The notes under the pieces were generated by a model. That model worked only from the letters and a program-made list of their open reading frames with translations, ran no database searches and was not told the origin of the DNA. From Symsagittifera roscoffensis (lineage: Eukaryota > Xenacoelomorpha > Acoela > Convolutidae), in assembly GCF_963678635.1 (NCBI RefSeq), contig NC_087066.1, positions 8,213,954 to 8,277,953 of the forward strand: a stretch of 64,000 nt of DNA. Reading direction: 5' to 3'. This document shows, in pieces, positions 34,161-47,384 of this stretch. The translations under genes were made by a program, and so were the position numbers. The stretch's first letter is position 1. Each line of letters starts with the position of its first letter.

Positions 34161-37100
34161 TGAGCCGCCTCGCAACAGTCGCGTGGGTGAGCAGCGGGCG
34201 GCAGGGGTATTAAGGTAAATAACAACCCGTAAACAGGGTAAACAAAATCAACGACAGTAATATTCGATCGATTTGTGAAGTTTGCTTTAATTAGAGGACA
34301 GGAAAGAGGTAGAAGTAACCCGGGAAACGAGTTGAAGGGGTGCGATATGTAAACTTGCATGAATAAACTACAATAACAACAACAACATTACAACAACAAA
34401 AACAATCACAACAAGTGAATACTTTCCTGATGGTATTTTATTGGTAGTTATTGCAGCTACAGCCAATGTTGTTGTTATATTGTCGCTACTAAGTAATTCA
34501 CTTTTTCAGTCGAATTGTTTTTCAAGTTGGTGAAAATATTCAATTGAGCGGCGGAAAGGATGGGAGGACGAACCCGCGCTGCGCGATGTGGCGACTCCCG
34601 GCTGACGGAAGAACGAAGTATGAACAAACTGGAGAAAATAAACAAAGTAAACAAACAATGTGGTGTTTTCTTCCGACGATGGCAATCAAAGGGTAAATAG
34701 GTCTGGTCTGTCTTGGCAGAAGTTTGTCTCTACAAGGGAAAATTTGCAAGTATAATGGGCTTATTTATACTAGACAACAAATGAACCCCAAAAGCTCAGA
34801 AGTTAAACAAATATGGTACTATTACCATCATCGTTACCTTATTACCATCGTCTTCTAATTTAATTGAGCGTGAACAAATTTTATAAACGCACAGTTGTTT
34901 AACAGGTAACATCATCCGATTTTGATGTCATTGACTGAAGTGTTGCTTTCCGTGAGCAGGAATAAATTATAAATTATCCCAGCTAATAATAGCGGTGTGT
35001 ATAATAACATGAAAGCAATTATTGAAACATACCTGTTTATAGAACACAAGGGAAGATGGGGGAGGGGACCGCGGGATTGGTATGTTTTGTGATGGCGTCG
35101 TGTTGTGTAATATGTTATGATGGGGGATTATTGTTATTATAGGGGATAAAGGAAGTATTTATCGTGGCTATGTTTGGTGTCTGTATAATTTGCACAATAA
35201 CACGTGAGAATAAAAATATAGGACGGGTGGGTCCTTCTTTGGGGACCAATGAATCAAATTGATGAGGGGATGGGACGGATGGTATGGAAAGATGGATGAA
35301 AATAGAGGGAAGAGAAAGAGGAATATCGTCTATGTCCCCGTTGTTGTTGTTGTTTTTTGTTGCTACAGTACCTGCGCTGTGCAATTTTTGGAAGCTATTT
35401 AGGCGACATTCTGTCAAGTTGCTCTTTGTTTATTTTTGTTTACCCATCCGTGAGGATAAAATAGTCACCACTTGCATCGCCAACTGGGGGAATAAAAGTA
35501 AGCGCCGGCCGCCCCCGCGTCAGCACCGCTGGCATCAGCGCCACAAACACCGGCACTGGATCCAGAAAACAAGCACTGCTGGACGATGCTGGATGCGGGA
35601 ATATAGAACGTCATTCATAAAAACGCACACTCAGTACAGGTTAGAAAGAAGAATGGTAGGCAATAATAGCAGCCATAATCATAATCGGGTGTACAACAAG
35701 CGACCAAAAGGGGGAGAGAAAGAAAAGAGAGAAGGAGAAAAAAGAATTATTGTACCTCGAGTGTCGTAAATTCAGACCAAAAATGGATTTGGCTCCGGAT
35801 GATAATTCAGAATAACTGCTCTCTCTTTTTTCGTCCCAGTTTTTTTTTTTTTGGTGATCAAAAGATGCACGTTAAGCTATATGGCATCCCCGTAGCACTG
35901 TGACAAAGACGGCAAAGCCACAAATCGGAGGGAGCTGCAAACATAAGATATCATAACAAAAAAAGAATGGAAAAAATGATTATATAGATATGATTAAGAT
36001 CTGTTTTTTTGTTCTTTTTTAGTTTATACCAGGTATATGATCTTTTCTATTTTTTCTTTGTTGTGCTGTATTTTATCTCTGTTTCTATTTTTGACGTGCA
36101 ATTTGCTCTTTTCAAGCTCTTCGTTTTCCCAACTTATCGGTGATGCTTGAGGGTATTAATATATGATGGTTTTCGGTGGCAGGATTGAATATAGGTACGA
36201 ACAACATGGGTACTTTAACTTCTGACCATCAATGTGTGTTATTATTTATAACTATTACCAGTAGTCTGTATAGTTGTAGTTACTAGTACTAACAGTGTCC
36301 GTTACACACGTTTATCAATCACAGAGAGAATTCAAGTATATGAATACAGGCCACATTATGGTGTATCAGGCAGATAGAAGTTATAAGTTATGAGGGGGTT
36401 TATGAGTTATAAATGAGGTACTACGGGTTGAAAAATGACCCGGTCGGCTTTGGAAATAGAAGCGTAAGTGGAAAAAGCGAGGAAAAAGAGGGGATGCAAT
36501 TGTTTCAAAAGGAAATAACAAAAATAGGATGTGTTCAATCATTGCGATAAAAAATGAGGGGTGGGGGGATCCTAATGCAAGAAGGACCGAATGCCCGAAA
36601 ATCAAGTTAACCAATCAAAATCCAGAATTCGAAAAGCTTAGAGCTAAAAGCTGGTAAATCATCCAATCTTTGACAGTTTAAAAGACGTTGATTGGTTGGA
36701 AGTTTTCGGACAATCGATGCTTCTATCATAAGAACAGCACCCATCATTGCTGCTAAATACATCCCTACATAAATTCAACACATTTGTCCCATTTTCAGCT
36801 ACTAAAGAGGAGTAATGGTGATATAGTAATCCATATAATGGAGTTAGTGAGAAAACAAATAAAACATCAGGACGCAAAACAGAGAAAAAAAAAACAGAGA
36901 AATATCAGTAATTTTATTTCACATCCATAACTTTAAAGTGAAAAAAGATGTGTGAAAATGTGAGTGTTGTTTTGGAAGATCACACAAACAAGCTGGGCTC
37001 AAATTGGGCATACCAATGAGGGGACAGACAGGAAAGGGTTAATGCGGTCGCAGCACACTCTTCTGCATAATTAAACCTGTCTCTCACACATAGAACCCCC

Positions 37101-37826
37101 GCAGCTCCAAACATGATTCGGGATCGAGAGAAAGAAGGGGGTGGATGAGTAGTCAATGTCTAATAAACCGATGAAGTCAAATTTCTCTTCATTTTTTGAA
37201 GAAAACGAACTTTGCGGTAATGTTGGTTCTTGCTTGTTTTTTGAAAAGTGATATGCGTAGGGTTTAAGGACACATAACTACCTGTCAAAGTGTGTGTTGA
37301 TTTGATGGACGGACAGTTTGATTTGCTAATTCCCCTCCAGTGCAATTTGATCACGTGATTGGAATGGGTAACGTGGGAGATAACTTGGGGGGATTTGTGG
37401 ATTTGTGCTGAGCTTAATTAACAGTTAGGGTCACCCTTCCTCTCACAAACACAGATTGGCCCAATTTTTTATTCATTTAATTTCATTTAAATAACGTCAC
37501 CAAAAATGAGGAAGCAAAGCCCAAATCGATATAAATGTAAATTCGAATTGGTTGTAAAATACACAGGGGTCAATTTGAAATTAACCAATATACTCTCAAA
37601 TCAGAAAATCTGGCGAACACGCATATGTAACCAAGAATAGTAACCCTTAATTGGTAATAGAATTGAGGCAAACTTATAAGCTATCGGTCCGGCGGAAGTC
37701 CCAAAACCTGAAAACCTGTGTTATCAAAATTGGGAAGAAAACTACCCCTGAATTGTGTCACTCAACAATCTGAAGCCCGTAAAACAAAAAAGAAAGAAAA
37801 GCAAAAAAGAAATAGAAATATAAAAC
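34161..37826 (-). promoter_or_regulatory. Repeat-poor region upstream of the GPCR start, with CpG-rich patches
   Basis: Unlike the rest of the window, this stretch shows none of the recognised transposon families. CpG dinucleotides cluster around exon 1 (34095-34200) and again at 35500-35620. A CAA-rich simple repeat lies at 34366-34413. On the minus strand a pyrimidine-rich AG acceptor near 34284 and a GATGG|GTAAAC donor near 35440 could bound a 5' untranslated exon. This is the expected promoter side of the receptor. No TATA box or start site can be fixed by eye, and the function is inferred. Confidence 0.35.
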
Positions 37827-37827
37827 A

Positions 37828-38397
37828 AGAATAACCAGTTGTTGTGCAAGTAGCACAGAGTGTTCCGACCATATTCATTAGAAAATGAAGAAAAAAAGTT
37901 TTCTTCTTTTGTTTTCTTCAAATTAGTGTTTTTTTAGTGAGTAGTGTGATTGTAAAACTATACAAACACCTAATGAGGTAGTGCAATAGACAAGATCGGC
38001 AACATTTTTTTTTTCAAAAAAGGAAAAATAAACAAAAATTGAAACAAAAAAATGAAAAAGTTTTTCCTTATTTTTTGAACAATAGTTTTAATTTTTTTGA
38101 AAATAATTATTGCTCAATAAGCGCTGAATCAAACATCTAAAACTAAATTCCTTGAGTAAAAAATTATTTTGTGAGCCTAAAAGTATAAGAAAATAGTAAA
38201 CACTAATCCATATACTCGAAATTAAATTTAAAACAAAAATTTTTAAACCAGGTTTTCTCGACACTGAGACAACTTTTCGAAAAGTTTTTTATGCCGTTCA
38301 AATCACGACTAATGGGATTTCATTTTGATTTATCAATCGAATCTTTCCAATGATTATTTGGCTGCCTGATTTTGCGTGAATGGCAAACAAAAAGACA
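37828..38397 (-). mobile_element. Family B Helentron-like element, 5' end cut by the next copy
   Basis: On the plus strand it reads TTGTGCAAGTAGCACAGAG then TGTTCCGACCATATTC. It continues through GACACTGAGACAACTTTTCG to TGATTTTGCGTGAATGGCAA, where the next copy begins at 38398. Confidence 0.65.
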
Positions 38398-39067
38398 ACA
38401 AGGATAGTCGGTTACTGTGCAAGTAGCAAAGAACGTTTCCACCACAGTCTTAAAAATACAAAATTTTTACTCAAAATTGTGTCGTTTTTTTTTCTGCATG
38501 TTGTGATAAAAAAATCTAAAAAAAATCAATCTGAGAAAAAAATTGGGCTTATTTGAGAGTCATAGTAAAATATTTCAATTGGAAAACAGTTGATGAAAAA
38601 AAACCACAAGAAAAACAAAAAAAATGCCAAAAAACTTTTAAAAAATTTTTTGGGGGAAATTTTTTCAATTTTCTAGTTTTTGATTCCCGAAATTGCGCTG
38701 AAAACTCCAAAAATTACCTTTTGACTGAGTGAAAGTGAAAGTAATCTTTCACGTTTTAAATTCAGCTTATATAAGCTATTGCAATTACTAACAATCTTAA
38801 TACTTAGCTCAAAATTAGACCGAAAACCACAAATTTCAAACCGATTTTTCTGAACATTGTGAAAATGTTTTTGTGTTTTTCAAATGTCGTTCGAATCACG
38901 ACTGAAAGGGCTTTAATATGATATATCACACAACCCTGTCCAATGATTATTTGTTGTAGCTGAATCCAAAGTCCTTCCCCATTTTCAACGGTGGGAACAA
39001 AAAAGTCAGAAAAAAATTAAAACATACTCAAATACAAAGTTCTTTCCCATTTTCAATGATCGGAACA
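38398..39067 (-). mobile_element. Family B Helentron-like element with a doubled 5' end
   Basis: On the plus strand it begins AACAAGGATAGTCGGTTACT. Two versions of the distal end follow in succession, CATTTTCAACGGTGGGAACAA (to 38999) and CATTTTCAATGATCGGAACA (to about 39067), so about 70 bp of the 5' terminus is repeated. Confidence 0.6.
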
Positions 39068-39110
39068 AAATTTGGTGTTTTTCTTATTTATACGCAAAGT
39101 TCTGTTTCAA

Positions 39111-41719
39111 CTGCTGTTTATTTGTCATTCAAAACATTAAAACATTAAAAATTTATTGTAATTTAGGAAACTTAACAGGTGAAAAAAAGTATTCTGAGAA
39201 AACGTTCTGAAGTAGAGGGAAAAGTGAGTTATAAAAAAGAATGCGATTGTAAAACAAAAAAGACGAGATAACTTCGTTTTTTTCTGTTCAAGTTTAAAAT
39301 TCATAGTTTTTCAATTTTTGTTTATATAAATTTTTATTCGAAACCAATTTATGGACAGTCGGATCATTCAGGGTTTTGCCTGATACGAGCACTAATGTTA
39401 TTAATTCCAGCGTTGTTTTTTGTTTCGACTTTCGAAGAAATTTACGGAATATTGGAGCTCGGGGTGTTCTTCTCTCCAGACAAGTTTTGCCTTTTTAACT
39501 AGATTTTTTTTCACGGATTTTAATTATATCAGCCAAAAAGTGGTTGTCTTGATCTCAAATTCAGAAAAATATATATATGACACTAGTGATTTTGTAAAGT
39601 TATGGGGGTTTACTTATTGCCTATTTGGCAAAATTGGGACAATTAAGGCGTGATATATTTGGCCTTTTTAACGCGTAAGCGGCTATTTAATCAGTCTTAA
39701 AAATCGTTCCAAATTGGTTGAAGCAGGCTATTTGTCATCCTTTATAGACGATAATTAGGAGCAAAATCTCTCATTTTGTGTCTTATTTGGTTTGTGCGGT
39801 GATGTTGAGGAAATCTCAAAATTATTCCTTTTAATAATTTTTCAAAAAAAACATCAGTTTTTTTAGGTTAAAACCGCTCGATAGGCCTGAAAAGTCTGAT
39901 ACGAGAAATGTTGCGTCCTTTTAGGCAGGATATACAAATTATAATGACGTAACTTCCAGCAAGTTTTCAAAGATGAATTATAAAGTTATGTTTAAACTGC
40001 TGTTTATTTGTCATTTAAAACACCAGAAAAAAATTAAAAATTTATTGTAATTTAGAAAAATTAACGCGTGAAAAAAAGTATTCTGAGTAAAAATTCTAAA
40101 GTAGAGGGAAAAGTGAGTTATAAAAAAGACTGCGATTGTAAAACAAAAGACGAGAAAACTTCGTTTTTTTTTCTGTTCAAGTTTAACCGCCCCTTTTCAA
40201 TTATGCATTCACCACAGTTGTACTCTAATTTGCACCCAATGCCCAGTTCCAATTAAACCCCAACCCTAATACATGTATGTACTGTACCGCCACATGGGTA
40301 TTGGGCAGGAGTAGGAGTCTATTTTCAAATTTTCCCTAATTCAAATTAAAACCTACGTCACTCAGTTCCAAAATTAAAAAAAAATAGCCCTAAGTTAGTA
40401 GTATTTCAGTGTTTGCAGTCGCTTCGAGTTCGTTACATCCACGCTTTTAGGTTATATTTGCAAAAGAAGTTTAGAAAAGTTTGAAAAAACTGAAATAGAA
40501 AAGAAACGTCTCGCTTCTAATAGCTAATGATAGCAAACTTCTCACGCTAAAAATTGATACAATGTATGCTAAAAATTGATACAACTGTTGAAAATAAAGG
40601 TGCATCACAAATAAACTACTAGCGACCGAAAAGTGTTTCCAACACCAGTGATGTATACCAAACGACTTTAGTTATACTATAACAATTTTTTTTTGCAAAT
40701 TTCGAAAAAAAACAAAGAATTTATATTCTCGGGGTGGTTTTAATTATTGAGACCAATTCTCAACTGCATTTCCCCCAAAGGATCGATCCATGATTTTTCG
40801 CGGTCCCAGAAGGGGCGCGCTCACCAGTAGACTTTTCTGAGTGAAAGATTTCTGTGAAACGCTCACTACTAACCTAACGTGTGATAAAAAGAGCGATGTG
40901 ATACTCTGATGCTGAAAATTTATTGCGCTCCTATTATGCATGGCAATTTATCACACAAAGTTGTTCCAAAATTAATTGAGTAAAGTTAATTCGTCTTTTA
41001 ATTCTATACACAATTCATAAAAATCAGCTGAAAAATCGTAGTTTGTCAATTTTTCTTTATATAAAATTTATTCGAAACCAGTTTATGGACAGTCGGAACA
41101 TTCAGGGTTTTGCCCTAATACGAGCAGCAATGTTATTATTTCCATCGCTGTTTTTTGTTTCGACTTTCGAAGAAACTGACGGAATGTTTGAGCTCGGGGT
41201 GTTTTTCTCTCCAGACAGACAAATTTTGCCTTTTTAACTTGCTATTTTTCACGGAATTCAATTATATCAGCCAAAAGGTGGTTGTCTTGATCTCAAATTC
41301 GGAAAAATATATATATGACACTTGTGATTTTGTAAATTATGGGGGTTTACTTTTTGCCTATTTGGCAAAATTAGGACAATTAAGGCGTGATATATTTGGC
41401 CTTTTTAACGCGTAATTAGCTATTTAATCAGTCTTAAAAATCGTCCCAAATTGGTTGAAGCAGGCTATTTGTCATCCTTTACAAATGATAACTAGGAGCA
41501 AAATCTCTCATTTTGTTACTTATATGGTTTGTGCGGTGATGTTTAGGAAATCTCAAAATTATTCTTTTTAATAATTTTTCGAAAAAACATCAATTTTTTT
41601 TAGGCTAACACCGCTTGAAAGTCTGAAAAGTCTGATACAAGAAATCTTGCGTTCTTTTAAGCAGGATATACAAACTATAACGGCATAACTTCCAGCAAAC
41701 TTTCAAAAATGAATTATAA
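39111..41719 (+). repeat. Head-to-tail duplication of an 886-bp unit, second copy interrupted
   Basis: Block X (39111-39297) recurs at 39997-40186. Block Y (about 39301-39981) recurs at about 41036-41719. In copy 1 X and Y adjoin; in copy 2 about 850 bp (40187-41035) lies between them. Y contains a family A 3' end and then a diverged family A body (GTTTCGACTTTCGAAGAAA). The inserted 850 bp has no recognised gene. Confidence 0.75.
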
Positions 41720-44595
41720 TTGTTTTAAGCGTATTACAGAGCTAAGAGGTATATATATATACAATCATAATAATTTCACAAAAAAAATCTAGTGTCTAAA
41801 ATGTTTAAAATACTTATAATTATTTTCGTAGCTCATGCTCTGTTTTCTTAGTTGCTAATGTATTATTTGGAAGCCAGCTAAAAGGATTATGCTTAAAAAG
41901 TGTAGCCTTAGTTTAGTTGTCTTCCCTTTCTAGTTGTTATTCGATAGATTAAACTTTATCTATGTAACAATACTTAACAGTTTCAGTTTTCAGTTTTGAA
42001 CATTTTAGGCTAAATGTTTTTGTGAATTGATATAAACAAATTTTTTTGTTGAATGTTTCAAGTCTAATCTGAACTTTTAAAATATTTGAAGAATGTTCGG
42101 ACAAAATTCAAACCTGCGTTGAATAATTTCCAAAGTCCGAGACGTTCCATTTTTTATCTAGAACTATACCTTTTTTGCTTTAAATGCGTCATTCCCAACA
42201 TTCAAATTCAATTATGCGAAACTCAAATTCATAAAACAATATTAAAAAAAAACAAAAGTTAAACTTCAACACAAGAAAAACAAATTCAACGAAAACAAAT
42301 TTTAACTTTATAACTGTAGCAGAGCATAAAAACCAAGTCAGCGTTTTTGTTTGAATCCAAGTATTTCTCTATCACCTGATATTAACCATTCAGTAATAAA
42401 TATGATAACCCTGGATGACCTTCACACTAGTCATACACACAAAAAATGCTAGTCATACTGTTTCAAAAGCTATTGACAAATGCTAATCAATCAATTTACA
42501 TTTGTGAAAAACGCAAAGTTTTCATACAATTTTTTGGAAGTGTGAAATGCTAGTACGCGTTTTTTGAGTAGCTCTTTGTGAAATTGTTTGACTAGCTTTT
42601 TGTAGGTCAACCTGGGTTCATAGGTTTATTGCTCGTTGTTTAATTGCAGAAGATTTAGAATTACTTAGATTCGAATAACAGTGTTTGTTTTGTTTTTATG
42701 TGCTGTTACAGTTATTTAGTTTAAATTTGTCTTTGAAGAATTTGCATTTTTTGAGTTTGACTTTCATACAGGTGAATTCAATGTTCGAATCACGTCTTTT
42801 GAATAGAAAAAATATAATTCACGATAAAAACGCTCCGGACATTAGAAATTATTCGACGTTGCTTTGAATTCGGTCCGAAAATTTTTCCAGTAATCTAGAA
42901 ATTCTTACTATACTTAATACATTCAACAAAACAGAACAGTAGGTTTCTTTTCACAAAAAAAAATTTTTAGTCCAAAGCATTGAAATTAGCAAGCCGGAAT
43001 TTTTTTCTCACCACCTGAAAATTTCTATTGCGATATAAAAGTCATGAAAAGGTTGCCACAAAAAAAACGAATTAACTAAAACAGAGATTTAAAGTAGTTT
43101 TGATAAAATTTTTTGCTACAAGCAAAAACAACAGACGTAGTAAATAAAAATAAACCGTTATTTGCTTATAGAGATTCCATTTTTGGAAACCTTGCAGGAA
43201 AGTCTTCATGAAATAATACTGCAAATTACATTTTTGGAATTTACATTAAACTAACATATGTCAGATTTGAAGCTCAAGCTCACAAATTTGACTGTAAATT
43301 TGCAGACCATAAGCTCCATAATTGAGCGGTAGTACATACAGTTGGAATTAGCAAAATCAGCTCGGAGTTGAACGATTAAAATGGTTCTGGGGTTGAAATA
43401 GAGGAGAGAAAAAAATCGGTAAGGAAGACTAGCTGTGTGATCTATGCAAGAAGGAAGTGATAAATTATGTCACACATCACAAACCTTCACTTAATTGGGG
43501 TGTCCCCCATTTCCGACACAATCATCAATTTACACTCCTTCTACTAGTCCATAAATTCTCACATTTACAGGCGCCAAAATAAGACTTCATTTTCACCCAA
43601 AACTTTCACGAGTTAAATTACACATGCCAGCTCTTAATTTTAAATTTATCTAATGCATCTTCTAAAAGCGTTTTTCTGACAGTGAAGGGGAGGGGAGATT
43701 TTTTTGGTCAAACTGACTTTTCGACCTCTGCTGAACTGAAACCCATTAGGCATTTGTGGCACAAGTTTCTCTCAAAACTGTTATATTTTTGAGCCACATA
43801 TGCTTTTGGAAAAATTTACGGATAGGTTGGCCAACTTGAAATGGCTGTCTGAAACTGCTTTGAAAAATTCAAAGCTAGCCATACAATTTTTTGATAATGG
43901 TTAAGCAATCGATACGTCTAGAAAACTGCATGGAAGCTCTATACTCCCGGGTTGACCAAAAAATACTAGTCATAAAATTTTCATATATGGAAAAATGGTA
44001 ATCATACCCTTTTCATGCAATTCCATGAGTATAAAAATTGCATGAAAAGTCTACGATTAGTTATTTTTCAAAAATGGAAATTGTATGAATAGCATTTTCC
44101 CATAAACCAAAAAAAAAACGATTTTTTGATAAAATAGTTTTCTCAAAATTTCTGGGACTTGTTCGTGACCGAACACAAGTAACACAAAATATGGTTTACT
44201 CAAAACTAGAGTCAACAAAGATTTGATCATTTCGCTTTTACAATGCATTGGAACGACCTGAATTGCTTAAGAGTTATCTTACACAAATTATATACTGAAA
44301 GTATCGAACTTTTTAGTTTTGGCAAACATTTTCAAAGATGTTTATTTTCAAAATTTGAAATTTAAAATTATCAGACATTGATCAGACATACATAATATGC
44401 AATACATAAGAAATAGGAGTTTTTAGCGCTTTTGAAAAAAAACATATATCCAGAGAAACGAAAATTTAAATTTTGCATGCAGTTTTTTTTTGGAAAATGT
44501 TTGTATGAGTACAAAATTCGATTAGCGGTTGAAAAAAAAACACTTTTGTGGCAATTTCAAAATTACTTGGAACAACTTATGTTGTCGCCATCAAA

Positions 44596-44650
44596 AAAAT
44601 GCTTGTCGTACAATTTCCATATATGGAAATTATATGATTAGCATTTTTTT
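44596..44650. repeat. Best copy of a 55-bp hairpin repeat family
   Basis: It is an imperfect palindrome centred on CCATATATGG, with outer arms AAATGCTTGTCGTACAATT and AATTATATGATTAGCATTT. Variants occur near 11.3-11.6, 42.4, 43.9-44.1, 44.8, 56.9-57.1 and 57.8-57.95 kb. Confidence 0.65.
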
Positions 44651-47197
44651 GACAACGAGTTTTTCTTTTCTATATAATACGTCACACCGACTTTTAAGCC
44701 AGAACAAGAAAAAAATTCTTTGAAAATTCGATGACAATTTCTTAGTATTTCTCAAAGACTTACTTTATGGAAGTATAATATTAGCATTTTTTGGTTTATG
44801 GATGTCAACCCGGGCTTTGTGTTTTTCAATAAGATGGAACTTATCGTCTACCACTTTTTCTCAAATCAAATAAAATAGTTTTATTCTTTTCAAAAAATTT
44901 TTGATTTTTTTGAAAGTGAAAAGAATCCTGGGATATTGAAATCTTTGAGTTTCCGAGGCATTCGAGGGATCTCGAAAAAATTATAAATGCTTTGATAACA
45001 GCCTAAAATGGCATTCAACATAGTTTCAAAGTTTTGAACCCAAACAAAAAATTTTTGTAGGATATATTAAAGTTGCAACTAACAAAAACCTTTTATATTT
45101 GAGTATTTTTAAACATTATGACTACGCTATGAAAAAAACTGCAGTCAATTTAATGAGAGAGTATTTGTTTGATTTTTAATTCAAAGAGAATAATACACAT
45201 TTTAGGGCCAACTTTGAAAATGAGCTTTTAAAAGACAGAGCATTAATGGTAACTGCTTTTTAAATTGTATTCTCTACAATATATCAGCAATTGTTTTTTT
45301 CAACTCACGTAAATCCTAAGGATCATAGTATTTGCTTTCTAAAATCGAAGATGTTAACAACAAAAACAACACCGCCAGCAATGCATTAAATGGCAGCGAA
45401 TTTGATGGCTTTAGAAATAGAGTTTCAAACTAGTATCTGTGAAACAACCAGTTTCTAATATGACGCTTGTTTTTTCGCATAAGAAAAGTATTTTCAAACT
45501 AAGCTAATATCAAAAATTTCAAATTATTTATTTTAAAATCATGCCTGTAGTTAAACCTATAACAGAATTGCTTTGTTCAGCCATTGCTCGAATTTTTGGC
45601 AGAGAACGCAAGCTTGAAGAATTTGCCAACCCTAAGTAGTAACCTAGCATTCCCAAAAAAAAGGCGTTTGTCCTATTTTGATAATCTGGTGCTCGAACCA
45701 GTGTATTGAGTTTATTACTTTCTATAGGAGTCTACATGGAAATTTCTTTCCAAAGCAGACAAAAGATAAGAAAGATTCGCTTTAGATCTTGAAATTTAAT
45801 CGAATCAAACAAGAAAAAAAACACAAGCATAGTAGAAACTAAATTATGTTTTAAAAAGTACAGATCAGTTTTGTTTTCGTAAAAACACGTATAAAAACTT
45901 ACCTCGTTCGACTAAAACACGATACTTTTTCGTCTTTGTGATACTATGGCCTCTCGATGCATCGTAAAATTATAATTTATTACGGAAGCTTTTTTTCTGC
46001 ATTCTGAAATTTTCTTGCGTGAGCTTCGCTTCTACATCATGAAAATTTCACTTCTGCAGCTCTAAAACTTTCTTCACGGCCCGTGCCGATGTTTCCAAAG
46101 AGAGGGTGAGAAAAATTTTCACGGTTCGGCATCAGAAGAGCCGAAGTAGTGACAAAGTTTGTCAAACTTTCAGTTATATGTTTTCTCCCAGTGATCAAGT
46201 TACAGGATTCGCCAAAATATTTTGGTTTTACTGGAATACAGCAATTCCACGGCCAACACTACTTTGTGATTTGTTTCGAAGGTCACTTCAAGACACAACT
46301 CATAGATTTTTTGCAAATATAATTGTGAGCGATTTGAAGAACGCCCAGATGAGTGCTACCCGGGGAATTTTGGTATGAATTGTCAGAAATAGAGATTGCC
46401 TTAATTCAACAGAAACATTTTCAAGGCCAGCTGCAAGTTGCTAACCAGATTGAAGCCTGCAAAAGCTGTAGCATAATTTTTATTTTATTTTTAGTGTTGA
46501 AAGTGTATATGCAGACCGATGCAATACCAAATTCATTAATATGAGTTGATAATAGTTGATAAAACATTTGGGAGTAAATTGAAAGGTTTCATCGGCTAAT
46601 CAAAAAGCTAAACTTTCAGCATTTCCGATTCACCGCAATTTATTGTTCACTTGTTATCACTCAACTTTTATAAAACAGGGTGAAACGCCAAAAATCTTCA
46701 GGCAGATCAAACTTTTGTGCAACAGAAATGGATGACATATCTTGGTGGGGGCGTATCTAAAGTTATTTTTCCCGTGAATTTAAATTTGTGTCAAATTGTC
46801 ATAAAAAAACATCAAATTGTCATGAAATAACACATGCATTTTTTTTGTAGTCAATTTGATTTAACCAAACGAAACTCAAATAGTAATCTCTCGATAAGAG
46901 TCTATAGTACATTGGTAAAACTCATTTTAACTTGTATAACTGCAATAAATCAATTTTTTCAATGTGATGTGTGCCTTATTTGCAGGGTTAAATTTGCTGT
47001 AAAGTCTCAACATAGGAAATGTGCTACACCATTTTTTTGGTGTTAAGTTATAAAAGAGGAATCAATTTTCTTGGGCTTTTTATTTATAAGGTAGTGAAAT
47101 GACTAGGTACTAAAAACTGCGGTGTTAATTTGGCTGTTAATTAATTTTAGGGCAACGCCAAAAATGCTATTAAATTCTATTCACATCTTATATTTTC

Positions 47198-47384
47198 AAA
47201 ACGAGGCCCAATTCTGCGTTTTGTGAATTGTGAGCGGATTCCGCAATAGTACCGCTCTCTTGAATCTTTCTTTATGTTTACTTCAATCATACCGCGAAAT
47301 TTTCCATGTTTAAAGAGTTATCTCTGAATTTCAGTGGCCTACAGACACCAAAAAAGTTCAACTATCACAGTTTGGTCTCGCAAT
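47198..47384 (+). mobile_element. ACGAGGCCAAACTGT MITE, compact copy
   Basis: It begins AAACGAGGCCCAATTCTGCG and ends CACAGTTTGGTCTCGCAAT, with GAGCGGATTCCGCAATAG and a TCATACCGCGAAATTTT version of the internal motif. Length about 187 bp. Confidence 0.6.

Noticed and set aside
35284-35769. 161-codon plus-strand frame in the receptor upstream region
   Set aside because: Low-complexity basic and polar composition, no domain, and it crosses a CpG patch and purine runs; it looks like chance in upstream noncoding DNA.
46106-46544. Two overlapping plus frames of 90 and 63 codons
   Set aside because: I tried to read them as one frameshifted transposase or enzyme but saw no motif.
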